Part shown: piece by piece, positions 1-13,509 of the stretch
Position numbering within the stretch: position 1 is the first letter of the stretch
Layout of the letters: every line of letters begins with the position of its first letter
Source: Oegoconia quadripuncta
Taxonomy: Eukaryota; Arthropoda; Insecta; Lepidoptera; Autostichidae
Length of the DNA stretch: 64,000 nt
Direction: 5' to 3'
Assembly (NCBI GenBank): GCA_949316235.1
Contig: OX438748.1
Span: 5,707,001 to 5,771,000, forward strand
Notes under the pieces: model-generated
Database searches by the model: none
The model's input: only the letters and a program-made list of their open reading frames with translations
Told to the model about the DNA's origin: nothing
Program-made: the position numbers and the translations under genes

Positions 1-656
1 CACGGCGCGATTTGCATAATTTTTTAAACGACTTCAAATAAGGAGAAAGTTCTATGTATTTTATGTATTTCCACCGATTTCTCCGTCAATTGTGGACCAA
101 TTTTAAAAATTCTTTTTCACACATTTCGTTCCAGCTGGTATGCGAATCTCTTAAAGAAACTAATCTGTAATCGTGAACTCGCTTCACAACGTCTCAATTT
201 CGATTAAAATTCATTATAGCTTTCCATGCAAAAGACTTATGTACAATCGGATTCATAAGTGAATCAGTTCCAGCTCAAACAATTGATTTTGTATTAAAAA
301 CAAATGTTGTTTATTAGTCTCAGGTTGACTGCACAAGAAATAATACCTACTATTCTCGTAAGAAATTCTCAAAAATATCTCTTTATGTGTTCTTTGTTGT
401 GAAATAAGTATACATAGCCACCTGCAGCCTAGAAGCACCACATATATTCCTAAACTAAAGACATCTACGTTTGTCAGTAAACACTTCATTGTATTTCACA
501 GAATTCCCATTACACACTGGACTGGACCTGCATTAATGTTTCACTGCATAAACGGTAACGATGGTGACTCCCACCAAGCCTGCTGCACGGCACAGTGAAT
601 GATGGGCGACCACCATTTCAAATGTTTTTCATCAATTGTTGAAATATCTGTTTCAG
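1..656. other. Intron sequence upstream of the first visible TNFAIP8-family exon
   Basis: This is non-coding sequence leading to the splice acceptor at 651-656 (tttcag). Bases 21-110 resemble the dispersed lepidopteran repeat with an 'acgacttcaaataagg' core. I see no exon here; the missing N-terminal coding exon of the next gene must lie before base 1. Confidence 0.6.
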
Positions 657-815
657 TTCCTGACCGTGCTCCGCGAGAGGGTGGAAAAACGCGAGGCGGA
701 GAAGCTGGTTAAGCACGTGATCAAGGCAGCAGTTAAGCTGGGTGTACTGCGAAGACACGGACAGCTATCGGCTGCTGACGAGCGAGCACTAGCCGCCTTC
801 CGATCTAAGTTCCAT
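657..815 (+). CDS. sigmar: TNFAIP8-family exon (antepenultimate feature of gene; first visible)
   Basis: The acceptor is tttcag and the donor CAT|GTGAGT. It holds 53 codons, entered and left in phase 0, and encodes the basic helices that begin FLTVLRERVEKREAEK and end AFRSKFH. Confidence 0.85.
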
Positions 816-2048
816 GTGAGTTCTATTCGTGCTAGAACCAGATACTGAAGCAAGTGATCAAGGCCAATCAGTCTTATCGGATTCCAATAGTTTTTCACAG
901 CGTCCAATAATTATTAATATTCATCAAACTTCATGCGTGATCCTTAATAATCGGTCTCTTTTATCTTCAATTCCTCATGTCAAGAAATTTACTCGACAAT
1001 GTAATAAAATCACACAATTTCAACATCATCTTATTCTTCCCGTGATCCCAATTTATTCGACATAGTACGTCTTTTTCTTTCAGTCTCGTCTGTCAGCTGG
1101 TACCTCATCATTCACGCTCTTTTTCGTTCATATCACCCCTCACACAATCCATCCAACTTTTCCGTGGTCTTCCTTGTCTTTCTATCCATCGATATTCATC
1201 ACACTTTCGAATTTCAATAGTAAGGGGCGAATTCAAATATTATTGTCATATTTTTGAAATCTACAGTCAGTTCACTTTTCGGAGTTTTATGGCTCCATCG
1301 TGTTTCACGTTGATTCTGCCAGTAATTTTGTTGCCCTTGCGTAGTGTAGATAATAAATTATAAATGAGTGTCTAATGCGACTAATTTTAATAACGTATAT
1401 ATTTCGCAGACTGTGTTGATGGCTGTGGTATCGTTCTGCGAGGTGGAGTTCTCGTACGACCGCGGCTTCTTGCAGGATGCTCTCCGCGACTCACACCAAT
1501 CACTCAAGTAAGCACTCATCTAAAAAAAGCTAGATATTGCACAAACTGCCACGCCGCGCTAAGTTGATGTCCACAAATTTTTAGGGGTTTCAAAAGTCTA
1601 TACTACTCATCCCTTAGTACAAACAAACCAAAGCCTTTTACTATCAACAATATTGCAATCACGTGAAAAATTAACTTTTCTAATACCCAATCCCCCTTAC
1701 CGTACATCCTCAATGTTGGGGCACAGCCTCCTCCCACTTTACGCAAGGATTTGGGAAATAAACCAGCACGCGGACCCAGTGTAGATCGTAGAGTGGTGAG
1801 AATAAATTCCAGAGAAAATAGGAAATATATAAGTCCAATAGTTCTTCAGTACAACTTTGCTTTTTCTTTATTTCAGGTCAGTAGTAGAGCGGCATCTCTC
1901 TGACAAATCCGTATCCCGCCTCGCTGGAGTGTTTGCGCTCGCGTCACGGGGAGAACTACTCGATTCCCTATTCTCAGGCCAGGTTGATGAGGACGTCCTC
2001 AAACTGTCCCGGATGCTCCGGAAGGAGCTGGACCGAGGACTTCTATAA
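657..2048 (+). CDS. sigmar: TNFAIP8/TIPE-family protein, last three coding exons (5' partial)
   Basis: Spliced coding sequence is 657-815, 1410-1507 and 1877-2048, giving 142 residues and a stop. The family is usually about 185-190 residues, so some 45 N-terminal residues lie outside the window. Family landmarks seen in order are EKLVKHVIKAAVKLGVL, then VVSFCEVEFSYDRGFL, then VVERHLSDKS and the end LRKELDRGLL. They follow the helical TNFAIP8 fold of vertebrate TNFAIP8/TIPE2, which forms a lipid-binding hydrophobic tunnel. Family members act in cell death, phosphoinositide signalling and autophagy, and the Drosophila orthologue is sigmar. Splice sites are tttcag/GTGAGT, cgcag/GTAAGC and tttcag, with phases 0 and 2, so the frame is continuous. 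The gene converges with the synaptotagmin gene. The family call is firm; the exact orthologue name is inferred. Confidence 0.88.
1070..1235 (-). repeat. Fragment of a widespread LINE-like repeat, in a TNFAIP8 intron
   Basis: The run with 'gtcagctggtacctcatcat' and 'caatccatccaacttttccg' resembles a dispersed moth repeat, of which another part is seen at about 52385-52500. Both share the 'tcagctg...tcactc' and 'ccttt..cacac' layout. It is assigned from family knowledge, without an alignment. Confidence 0.35.
1410..1507 (+). CDS. sigmar: TNFAIP8-family exon (second visible)
   Basis: The acceptor is atttcgcag and the donor AA|GTAAGC. It encodes TVLMAVVSFCEVEFSYDRG and continues to SHQSLK, where the last codon is split after two bases. 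The segment aligns with the TVVSFxxVDYTFDR region typical of the family. It is too short to stand out as a separate open frame. Confidence 0.85.
1877..2048 (+). CDS. sigmar: TNFAIP8-family terminal exon with stop
   Basis: The acceptor is tttcag; the first base completes the split Lys codon and the stop TAA is at 2046-2048. It encodes VVERHLSDKSVSRLAGVF and the C-terminal helix LSRMLRKELDRGLL. Its length and ending fit the C-terminus of the family. Confidence 0.88.
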
Positions 2049-2051
2049 TCC

Positions 2052-2057
2052 AATAAA
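2052..2057 (+). promoter_or_regulatory. Poly(A) signal AATAAA of the TNFAIP8-family gene
   Basis: A canonical AATAAA starts only three bases after the stop codon. If used, the 3' UTR would be just a few tens of bases long. Further AATAAA motifs (for example near 2829) could serve longer transcripts. Confidence 0.45.
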
Positions 2058-5000
2058 ACCACATATATTATGTGCCGTCCTACCGCTACTAAAGCTCGCC
2101 GTACCATCTCAATCTGGAGGATTAAATTGGTACTTGTCTTGAAGAATAACTTCTTCGGTATGTAGACACGAAAGGGTATTTCTGGGGCCTTACTCTTGAT
2201 ATGATTCGAATGACACTAGTCAATATTCACATTTACCCATTGCAGATTTTGAATGCGTGCTTCAACTGGGTGTTGTATCAAGAGTAAATGGGCGATTAGC
2301 TTCGACTATGGGAACACTTTCAAAACTATCGTTATCTCCACATTTGGAGATTGGATTTTCTATTCTTAAGTCTTTTTCAAAACAATTTAGGTAGATGGAG
2401 ATTTTGCACTGTCGGGATATCTTAATGTCAACAAAGATTTTAATTCTTTGATGATTTAGTAGGTGTAACGTGGTTGACTGTCCATAGTTAAAAAATCTTT
2501 TAGAATTCGATGTTGTCTCACTGTTTAGGCGTTTACTTACTTGTAATTATACGCAGTCGTCCATTTGGCGATAAAAATATAATTTGGGGTTGTCGGTGAC
2601 TGCCATTACTGCTATTTACCCTTGCCAACCGCAATAAGAGGAAACTGTAATTTCTCGAAAATTACTTCTATTATTTATTATTGGATATATCAATTATCAA
2701 TTGGATTTATCCTGTCTTTTAAAAGGTCATGAACAGGACCTAATATTAGACTGGCATTATTATTATAATCAAGTTATTAATATAATTATTATTATCATTA
2801 ATTTATAAACGAGTGTCACACTGACACAATAAACATGTAACATAATGAGCAAACCTTTTAAGCCGCCGTGCACTTTTTGTTAACTACTTCATATCCTTAT
2901 CATCTTAGTTTCGTTAAATTACAATCTGTATAAGTAAGTGCTGATAATCTAAAGATTTTTTAATTGATTTTATTATGGGGTTTTTATTCTATTGGATATG
3001 TAAATTCACTAATTATCGGGAAAAGAGAACTATTCATGAAAACCTTCACTAGACTAGAAAGACAAATCATTAGAAGTAGGAATACTTTTTTCTTACTTTT
3101 TACTTTAAAATTCCTGATAAACATCTCTCTCCATTATTTTTGGCGCACTCCGTCAATAAGTGTTGCAGTTAACAAATATCATTATTGGTTTTAACGGTTA
3201 AAAGTTGTCAATGGTATCTGATAGTGGGAAAAACTATACTACTATTTTCTATATCATATTCATATACAATATGGTATGATAACTTACAGTGGCATCCACT
3301 GCATAGTGATTCGAAAGAAAACACCATACTAAATTTGTATTTCTCATAATCTTTTGAAATAAGCTAGCGTTCTTTGTGGATTTTCTACGATCGAATACTC
3401 AACTTTTTTTGTCCTTAGATGACGCATTTCTTAATATAAAAAAAAATGGTTTTCCACTATGACCTACTACATTATTTCAAAAGATTATGGCGAAATAAAT
3501 TTTGTATGATAAATTTATAATGTTTAATTTTTTTCTCACTAGATACGCACTATACTCGAATATTCTCTTGAACATAAACATAGGTGATAGACATTAGAAA
3601 TATTATTATTAAGTATGAAGAACCTAATAATCCGAATTGAAATATTATTTAGAGCTATTATTACTACTACCGGTGGAGAATGCGGTAGAAAATACTATGA
3701 TAGTTTCTTACGCCTCGATTAATTTCCAAGTATTTTGGACAATCCTGTATTATTTAGCTTAGGCTCCTCCGAGCAACACAATGTCAACAAATTATTCGAA
3801 CAATACACGCACGTAGGTTGCTTTGCTGCCCATGCCAGCGGAGCGAGCATGCCCTATAGTCTATCTACAAAGATGCGAGATCGAAACTTTGCGTCTTTTA
3901 ATCGCATAAACGTGATAGCAGGCGTCTATCTAGTGTCGTAGAGAGATGATGGATCATGCTAGCTCAGCAGGTCGCGGCAGCTTACAAAGCCCATCAATAT
4001 ATTTGATTAACTTGCCGTTATAGTAGGCGGTAAATTGCTACGATTCAACAATTAGACGTGACCGCCGTGATCAAAGCTTTCCTTTAAACTTTCCTTTTTT
4101 GTATGCACGGAGTATTTCAAATTTGGTCGCGCGATGTTAATTTTGCAGTCAGATTGGTCGCCATCGCAACCGCTAGGAGATAACTCTCGCCGTTTGCACC
4201 CTAGAGCACTACATCGATAACAAATCATTATCTGTAGTTCCTTTGAACCTCTCAAACCCCGGCGTCAAATATCTTTCACGGCTGTCAATGGTGTCGATTT
4301 TGATGAGACTTCAACTAACTTAAAACCAGTTTTAAATCACAACAAGTCAAATAAAACTTGTTTTAGTATAGTTTTGTTTGTATATTGTGACTGCTTAACT
4401 TAACTGACGAGCTAAATTCACATGGCAATGTAAGAGAGTAAACTGAAATGTTTGAGTAACAAATCAAACAGGATTATTGTGGGTATCCAATGGAAGTTAT
4501 GCCGTTTCGCATGGCTTTTGTTTATTCAGAATTTCATACCTAACGAGACTTTCGTTCAAATAATCATTGTTTATACCTATACAGAATTGTCTACAGTACC
4601 GAAGGGAGCATTAAAATAGGTTGTTTTTGGTGTAAGTATTTACTTTATTTACCTGACAAATATGGGTGCCTTTCTTTTGAATCGACACTAAGGCAGACGG
4701 AACGAATGACCAATGGAAATACTTAAGTTCTTCGCTGTTGATGCTGATTTTATGTACTAATCTTCGCTAAGGTCCTCCAAATTTTTGGGTAATTTAACAC
4801 AAACGTTGGAACATATTTTGCCATGTTCTATGAAAACAACTTTTAAATTATAAACAACTCGAAAGAACTACTCACTTCCTAAATAATTTCCTCAAGTAAC
4901 AACGAGTATCGAAGAGGCTGGCGTGTATAGGGCCATTTTCGTATGTTAATCCTTAATTTTTTTATGATGCAAATGACACCACACGTCTTTTATGGATATA

Positions 5001-7950
5001 TCCATCAAAACAGTTCCTTTTTTTGTTTGCATTTATCAGAATTTGCTACCTGACATTACAAGAATATTTTCACCTTTTTTTAACGAATGTAATCAAATAT
5101 GCAATTTGCTAATACTTGATCGTACTATCCTATATAGATGATGTAACCGAGCTTTTGAGGCAATGACGCCATATAAAGGTAACTATTTAATGTGGCTGTT
5201 TGAAAAGGTAAAGATAGGAGATGATGTCATACATATCTCTAATGCCTAGGATAAGTCATTCAAATCATTAGGAATCGTGTTCTAGTCGCTTGTTGAGGTG
5301 TAGATAAAGGTAATTGTAACCGAATAAAACTATTTCTATTATGCTTTGATAAATTTTCGAGCCACGTAGATTTATGATGTTTCTGGTTGACATTATTTGC
5401 AATATTTCAGTTTAATTCGCGGCATAATATTTTATATCTGTGAGTGCGAGAGTGTTCCGCCAAGTCGAGCAAGGCACTACAATACCAGCCATGCCATTCT
5501 TATATTTATTAGAGAAAAGGAATGCTTACATCTAAGAATGAAATGGAAAACTCTCTGACGATAATCGCTTATACTCATATGTATATCAACATTTATTGCG
5601 TACTCTTTTTACTATGTGCTTAATATCAAGGGTTACTGTATTGTTAATTAAATAAAATTACTTTTGTATGTTGTATTTAACATTAAATTAAAGATATGTC
5701 CAAATGTTTGCTCCTGCCCTACAATCCGGACTTATCGGGCTTGCCGTAATATTTGCCAGTTTTACAAGTTAAGTTGCGGTGTATCAAGTTTAGGTGTAAA
5801 TTGTATAAAATTATTACAATCATTAACTTATTGGATCTGTCTATGTCGTGACAATGAACTTGCCTGATTTTTTTTTTATTGAATATTTTTACGAATTGTT
5901 TTATTGTGTTAACGCATTTAACAAATGTGTAGTGTATCTAGTTGTAAATACGAATGTAACCGTTATACTCCAATATTTTTTTTGTAACATATTTATATTT
6001 AGGTTAAGTTGTTGAATGCATTTTACGAGGACAGTTACCAGTATTAACATTATATAGTATTGGGTTGATACATTATTAGGAAACCATTGTAATCACTTAG
6101 CCGTTAATGTTTGATAATTTTTTTTAAAACTTCTAAAGTTTACGCAAGTCCTTTTGATGCAAAATAGGTACCTGTTGTTTTCCACTACTGATGATCACAC
6201 CGTACAATAAAAAGGAGTAAGGCTACTCGCCCACGACAGACTTTTTGTCAAATATTAACGGTTAACTTCATGTATATTCGGACCAAAACTCTAATATATA
6301 CAGTTCTAACATATCTGGACTTGAAACCATATCTGTTTTTATATTAGCAATAAAACAAACTCGACTAATTATATTGTAGCCTGTTGCAAACTGATGCGAG
6401 AGCGTTGCAGTGAATTGCATGATTTTATCTGCTTCAAAGCAGATTACTGAAACCAATCCACACTACATTACTCCGGCGATACGCTCCTTTTAATACAAGT
6501 GCAATTTACAAGCATTAATTTACTGTAATGTAATTTAAAAAATAGAATTGTACGCCAATGGCAGCGCGATTTAACTATAGATTTAAAGATTAACTTGTTT
6601 CGTCGCATTATTATATAATAAATTAATATGGTACTGAAAATTTATTCTAAATGCGTCATCATATCATTGTCAGTATTGACGTCCATTGCAGAGCCTATCC
6701 CACAGCTTTCGGCACCTAATCGCATCAATTTGTATCAACTATGCGAGTGTTTAGCACAATAAGTTCGTAACTACGCACAGTTTAACTCTTGAGTTTAATA
6801 TTATTTAACGGTTAATGTTACTGCTTTTGGTTTGTATCACCTAAGTATTGAAAAGTAAAACTTTAGATTTCAAAGATTGTGAACTCTTTTCATGCGTCGT
6901 GTCTGACGCTTGGCGTGTAAGTAATCTAAGTTGAATGATTAAGGATTGATTTCTGTACAGAAGTAAATTAAGCCGTGATGATGACTTCTGATTCATGAGT
7001 GTAAATTGTCTCTTATATGTGTGTATCTAACAATGATGTTATACTGGATTGAGCCGTCAAAAGACGTCACATGACGTGCGGAAGGAGAAAGCGATGGATA
7101 GCAATCAACCTGCCTGCGAAGCATGACGTAGTTTGACGCGCGACGTACGTGTGAGAGTGGGATAGTTGTATAGTTCGTCCAAGCGAATGAGCAGGACAAA
7201 TATCTCGCGCGACATAAATGTTTATCACGCCTGTCATGCTACTGGGGCTGCTATCCTTGTGTGTATCGGATTACATCCCCCATATTCTAATTGTAGTAAC
7301 ATCTGTATTTGCACAGCTAGAGGAAATCAAAGAGACGTCCAGTAGATATCGTATTAAAATGACAATATAATTGTGTTATCTGTGGTAAATGTTAATTTCG
7401 TAACGACACGCTTAGGCGCCCTTAGGGCGACTTGAAGATTGATGTAAAATGTATGTTTATATGTGTATTAATGTGTTTCGTTTAATTTAATGTATAAGTC
7501 AATAGTGACGTGACGTAACTTATATTAAGAAAAACACCCAAGAAAATTATCGAATTGCGTTATCAACTTCGCCTGGGCTAAGCGAGTGATTAAGGAAATT
7601 GGAATATTCGTAGGTCAACATTTTATTACATTCTAAGAACGAACTGAAAACCGACTTGGAACACCTTCGGTTTTCATGTTTTTTAATACGCCATTTGTAA
7701 TAGGTAACTATAAATTGTGTTCAATTTATTCAGAAAACCCCCGAGAAAACAAATAATGATATCATCCAGATAGACCAAAGAAATCTTCAGAACGGCCGAA
7801 TTGCATAAACATGGCTAAGAGACTATCCTCAGGTTTAATCTTAAATATAAAAAAAAATTAAAACTCGATATATCATCGAAACTGTGTTAAAAGTCAAATA
7901 TTTTTGAAACGTCTTTAATATAAAAAAAATCGCAATCAAATCGGACCACG
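2058..7950. other. Gene-free AT-rich intergenic stretch
   Basis: No open frame here has recognisable protein similarity, splice-site support or codon structure. It holds short AT-rich tracts and old repeat fragments such as 'gaaaaccgacttgg' near 7650. I see no RNA gene or clear mobile element. Confidence 0.55.
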
Positions 7951-7958
7951 CATTACTG

Positions 7959-8200
7959 AGCGTCGGTGTCTCAGCGGTTAAGACGCGGTCTCCCAATTTA
8001 GGGGGTCCGGGTTCAATTGCCAGGCAGGTCATGTACCAATGAGTTTTCCGATCCGACTGCTCTTAAAGATGAAGAAAAACATCGTGAGGAAACCTGCATG
8101 CCTGAAAAATAAAAATCAAAGGCATCTTCACATGTCACCACCAGCACCACGCCATCGGATACACAACACTTCGTTTTTCGTCGGGGGTTAATAAAATGAT
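7959..8200 (+). mobile_element. tRNA-derived SINE (SINE C)
   Basis: The head has a tRNA-like A box (tgtctcagcggtt, about 7967) and a degenerate B box (gggttcaattgcc, about 8009), i.e. an internal RNA polymerase III promoter. The body carries 'catcgtgaggaaacctgcat', a hallmark of moth tRNA SINEs. A tail 'cgtttttcgtcgggggttaa' ends near 8195. The same tail sequence recurs at 57960-57982, and the body recurs reversed at about 43478-43700. Confidence 0.7.
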
Positions 8201-8259
8201 GCCTGCGAATATTCTTTCCATAGGCACACTCACATAGATATACTTCTATTTGCACTGTG

Positions 8260-11200
8260 AAAGACTACATGCGATCTACTTACGACGATATGTCGTTACC
8301 GGCTTACGCATACCAATTCAATTGTAACACAAGTTATATATTGTTTAATGGGACTCCCCACGAAATGCTGTCTATCAAGTAAATTATATTTCTCATAAAC
8401 AAAGCCTCAGCAAGTAAGAGTGTCAAGCTGTAGTTGCTTATGACTCCGATATTTTAAAGTACTGCAAACAGTTTTGTGTTGCTCAGATAACTTACAATCG
8501 TTAAAACGAGAACAAAACTATATGCAGTATTTTAAGACATCGGAATGCAAACCAAAATACTGCTTGAACGTCCTGTTTTTCGCAGTTATGATTTTGTCTA
8601 TGAGATATATATTATCTACTTTAGTGACAACACCGTTGATTATCATTTTATATGTAGCATTATTATTATTAAGTATTACTCAGCTCTACCTAAGTTAGAA
8701 ATGTAGCGCTGTGAACTGCCCCCTCTACTCTTTTCAAGTACGCTTGTCCACAATAATAGAAGGCGTACTGAGCACTAATAGCACTATAACATGACATTAA
8801 CACGTAGCGTAGACTTAGAAGGGCCTACTCCAATTCCAATAGAGGTGACTATCCTGGATCTCATACAAACCTTATTCTTGTCTTGCGCAGACGCCTGGAA
8901 TTGGCCCTGGATCTATTGTACATTAATTTTTCATATTTGTTAAGCTGTGGTATGTATTAAGATTTGATATCAAATATACAATTGATAAGAAAGTTCCTGC
9001 TTTTTATTTTAATTAACATTTACGGCGATTTTTTAAAAATATATAAAGGTCCTCACAAACATGTTGACGTCAAGACCTTTTTACACGACTACTGCAAAGC
9101 CAAATGAGTATTGTATGTTTATCTGACGAAGGTATTAATGTATATTGTGTATGGTACCTTCTCGCTGATTAGACCACATTTGGCATTGCGGTGTCAACTT
9201 CCCATTAGCTAAACCGACACCCTGTTTTTCCTAATTTATCAATAAATATCCTCGGACATACACGCAGCGCCATCGAGTTTCACACTAAGCAACTACGCTT
9301 GTACTATGGTTTAGTACTATATTAATTCTGTGCTATGGTTACCAAATGGTTGATATACTACAAAAATATCATCTTTCACGTCAAGTGCTAACGCGTTGTG
9401 CATAAAATAAAACTTAAAATATACTGCTCAAAAGATTTATCGGAACAAGATTTCAAAGTCGAACCTTTTTGCTTAAGTTTTTAAATATCACTGGCCACTA
9501 AATAATGTAGAGGCATTGTCAAAGAAATTAAAAAACAAAAGAGCATCAGCGCTTTTGTTATTAGTTTTCAATAAAGTGACCAAGAGTCTATGAACACGTA
9601 AAAATAAAGTGACGCCATTGAATTTTCTTTACTTGCTAATGACAGAAAACACATTTAAAATGGTTTTCAAGATTTTTGAATCTTAACAGATATTGAGGTG
9701 AATCCTTTCCAAAATTTTTGGAAATTTATACATACATAAAGTCACGCCTGTTTCCCGTACGATCCTGATACACCTCTTCTGCTTCATTCACTCTCATAAG
9801 GTTGTTCATACACATTCATGAAATTTATACATGTTATAAATGAAAACTACAAATCTGTTACACATGAGCGGGTTTCGAAACCGCGACCTTTTAGTATGGC
9901 AATCACTCTTTCTAAACCCAACAGGTCGTTTCATCAATAAAACAGAATCAACGGAATTGAAGCAATAGACATAGATAGTTTCTATTGGGGAAAGGGTTAA
10001 ATAAAACGAACAATTATTGTGAAAGCACCAGTCAATTAATTTATTCACTAAAATTCCCTTAGTAAGTATACAAATCTGATATCTGTGAAGAGATGACTAC
10101 ATGTGCTGAATATCAAATGTACCTTTCTCCCGTCACTAGGACCTTGACGGGTCATAAAGCTGATGATCTTTGTACCGTCTGACGTATCTGGTTTACCAAG
10201 AACGTGGACCATTATTGGTCCATACCAAGACGTAGTTAAAAGACACCTGGACGGTACTAATTTGCTAAAAGGAAACCTCATTTTATTTTTAGCTGCATCA
10301 GGAAGGAGGTGCATGTTTTTCGTGTGTATGTACCTATGTATGTAGATTACCTCCTGTAGCCATGGCTTAACCGATTTAGAAGTACAAAGTGTCGTTAGAT
10401 TCGTCTATATACTCAGTGTCATAGTTCAACCCAGATGGTTTAAAAAACAATTTGGTGCCAGAAAGTAGTAGTATTTTTAGTTCGTTTTGCAGTCGGGTTT
10501 TTGGTTTATAAATATTTATAAACTTATTAATATTGTCTTCAAATTAGTAACATATATGAACTGTGATTATATTATATTAATAAAATAAATTATTTAGAAG
10601 CCGTAAACCGACCCATACTTAAGATTTTTAATTGTTTCTTTTTTTAACAAGTTGCGTTTGTGTTTACTGACATGCAAAAATTTAATTATTATAAATTACC
10701 TACTAAACTAATGAAACATCATATCCGTGTAAATAAACAAATAATAATTTAGGTAGTAAGACAAAGTTCCCGTTTTGTACAAGTATCTTTTTATTATTTT
10801 TATATCTTTTCAATAAAGTATATAATAAAATGTAAAGAGCGAAAATTTCGTATGATTTAAAAAGGTTTATTCATGAAATTTGGTTCTTATTATTGATCTT
10901 AAAGACTGGTGCCATAAAAGCAAGTCATTATCGACTCGCCTCCCAGCGGAGCAAAGTTACTTTTCACATTTTTCTTATTATGTAAAATGAGGTTTCCGTT
11001 CAATATCTAAGTATTTTTTTTTCATTTAAATGCGTTTTTTTGCATTGCCTAAATGTCACTTCAATTTGTTAGATAAGTTTTATAAGGCACCAGAGAGCGC
11101 TGCGGTTGACTTATTTCTCCATTTTTTTATTTTTTTTAAATTAAGTACGGAGTATTTATCGGCAATGCCGTTTTTGCCAAACGGTGCCCGTCATAGTATC

Positions 11201-11375
11201 CCAGTGTGGAGCGATCAAGAAAAAAATTGATTGTTCTTATTATTACACCTACATGGGAATTTTGTTGCTTCCCTTGCTAAACACATCATTATCGGTGTAG
11301 CATTAAATTGTTTCTACTACACACTGAACATCCATTAAAATACAAAAACATCGAGTTGTTGAAAGGAAATGTTTT
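8260..11375. other. Gene-free stretch with a tRNA-like remnant
   Basis: No coding exon is recognised. Around 9853-9935, the minus strand shows a B-box-like 'ggtttcgaaacccgc' preceded by a tRNA-like stem region, probably an old SINE head. An 88-codon open frame near 10048-10314 has no family I recognise and no splice context. Confidence 0.45.
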
Positions 11376-11379
11376 ACGC

Positions 11380-11585
11380 TCTTCATTTGCGGCGACGCAA
11401 GACGTAGCGTGCAACAGTCAAATTGCGTGCAATGAACATACCTACATACCTAAGCGAGGACGCCTCGATGTGTGAAGCTCCGAGCCCATACAAATCAATT
11501 CGATACCTACTAAAAATCGTTGTGATACGTGTCGTTGCATCTTGCGTCGCCGTGGATGAAGCGCCTTAACCATTCCAAATGCAGA
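11380..11585. repeat. Foldback element (MITE candidate)
   Basis: The left end holds 'cggcgacgcaagacg' (11391-11405 region) and the right end the inverted 'tcttgcgtcgccg' near 11540-11555, each flanked by 'cttcat' or its complement. A related left half recurs at 63371-63450. This suggests a short non-autonomous DNA transposon; no target duplication was resolved. Confidence 0.4.
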
Positions 11586-12337
11586 TACTATTTCGGCATA
11601 CATTGCTGGGAGGCTTGGTACTGTTAATTCAAATATCTCTACTTCAACCAGCAGTCTATTCCGAATTAGTCTCTGCATTTAGTAATATTTACTTAGTTTA
11701 AACACATACATAGGTGGGTTGGTAAATATATAAAGACACCTTATATTTAATAACTTTATGAGATCTTCATTTATGATCAAAGCGACGACTATTTACAAAG
11801 AAATGGAATGTTGAAGTACGGATCCTAATATAAACAGCTATTATGTTGTTTAGGTATCATATATTTTTAAGTACAATGGGCCACATTAATTATATGCCTA
11901 ATCATCAATTATATTTGCACTTTTAATCTTTAATTTCAAGAAAAACATATTTTGGTCACTAAGATATCTACGACGATTCAAATTAGGAATCCATAAGTAA
12001 TTAAAGTCTACAGGCATAATTCAGTATATATGTAACTAGGTATACAAAACAATGGGCAAACTAGTGAACGCAAATTTCATTTGGGATTTAAAGACGATGA
12101 GATCAATATTGAAAGCGCACTCTATCATAACTAGATTGAAAAGCTCAAAGCTTTTCAAAATGAGCTTTTACTATTTAATATCTAAATCCACAAGTATAAC
12201 ACTACTTTTAGTATAAAATAGATTTTTATTTCTCTAACCTAATAATAATATAGGTACATACATAATTTTTGTTAAAATAAACGTGAGTATATTGTTTCCT
12301 GTCTCTCATTCAATGCTGTCTATGCTATACTTCCTTT

Positions 12338-12660
12338 TTTTTTATGCACGATGGTTTTTTTACTTGACCTCAATCACACCTGATGTTAAGTGAAGATAAA
12401 GTCGAAGGTGGAAGCGTACTGACCCGGAAACCCCAACACATTTGGAGGACTGGCTATCTTATCTCTGACAACCGGAACACAACAATGCCATTAACATTGC
12501 TGCTTGGCGATTTAGATAAGATGGTGGTAGCTAGCCAGGCGGACATTTAAAATGCCTACCGCCCACCAAACCGAGTACTTAAACATGTGCCCCGCTGGGG
12601 ATCGAACCTGCGACCTCCGAATCTTAAACCCAATGTTGTTTACATTGAGCCACGGAGACG
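12338..12660 (-). mobile_element. SINE A copy with 8-bp target duplication
   Basis: This tRNA-derived SINE reads on the minus strand: tRNA-like head at the right ('cgtggctcaatg'), B box 'gttcgatcc', and A-rich tail 'tgcataaaaaaaa' at the left. Direct repeats 'cttccttt' at 12330-12337 and 12661-12668 look like the insertion duplication. It shares the full-length layout of the copies at 26.4, 28.7 and 37.3 kb. Confidence 0.8.
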
Positions 12661-13509
12661 CTTCCTTTGTGATTGCCAACCTCCGTTGTTACAGCATAAA
12701 CATTGTTGAAGTATTTAACTACAGTTTTATAATAACGAATCTTTAAACTTCAAATTTGGTTACACTTTGAAAACACTACCTTAGATAAATAACATATGTA
12801 TTTCATTATTTTATTGAAATTGTACGAATCGGTAGTTTCCACTCAGAAGAAATACAACGAGATACTTATTATGTTTGGCTACTATGTAGCAGTAGGCAGA
12901 TCGTTGAGTTAGCCATGCAATATGGCTGACATTTCTGCTTTTAAATGAATGGGTCGGTTAGGTTGTGCCTTTAGATTAAGTTCCTTTAGATATACTAACG
13001 AGAAACCCCACGCAGTCAACATGAAAATCAAAATCAAAAATGCTTTATTTTGTATACATAAGGTACACTTAAAATACTTAGTTAGATTTTACATTTTTAA
13101 AGCTACTGCTAGTTCAAAAAGCAATTTTCCCCAGAGAAGAACAAGCAAGAAACTCGCGAGGTTGCTCTTTTCAAAAAGAAAAGGTTTTTATATTACAAAA
13201 TTATTAATTATATTTTATATTATAATATTTCATTATTAATTGTGAAATAGCACGGTTATGCGAACAGGCTGGTTATGTCCATGAATGTTTATCATCTAAA
13301 TAATCTGATATTTTATAATATGCTTTCTTAATAAGTTTCTGTTTTATAGTATCTTTAAATTTATTGAAAGAAAGATTTTGTATATCAACAGGAACCTTAT
13401 TGAAAAAGCTTATACATAACCCTTTGAATGAATTACTGACTTTGCGGAGGCGACTTATGTGACCTGCAAGTTTATCGAGGGCTATCGCTCTGGGCAGCGC
13501 AGCTTCCTA

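Noticed and set aside
10048..10345. Overlapping open frames on both strands
   Set aside because: Complementary open frames without recognisable family, splice sites or codon bias; most likely chance or an old repeat.
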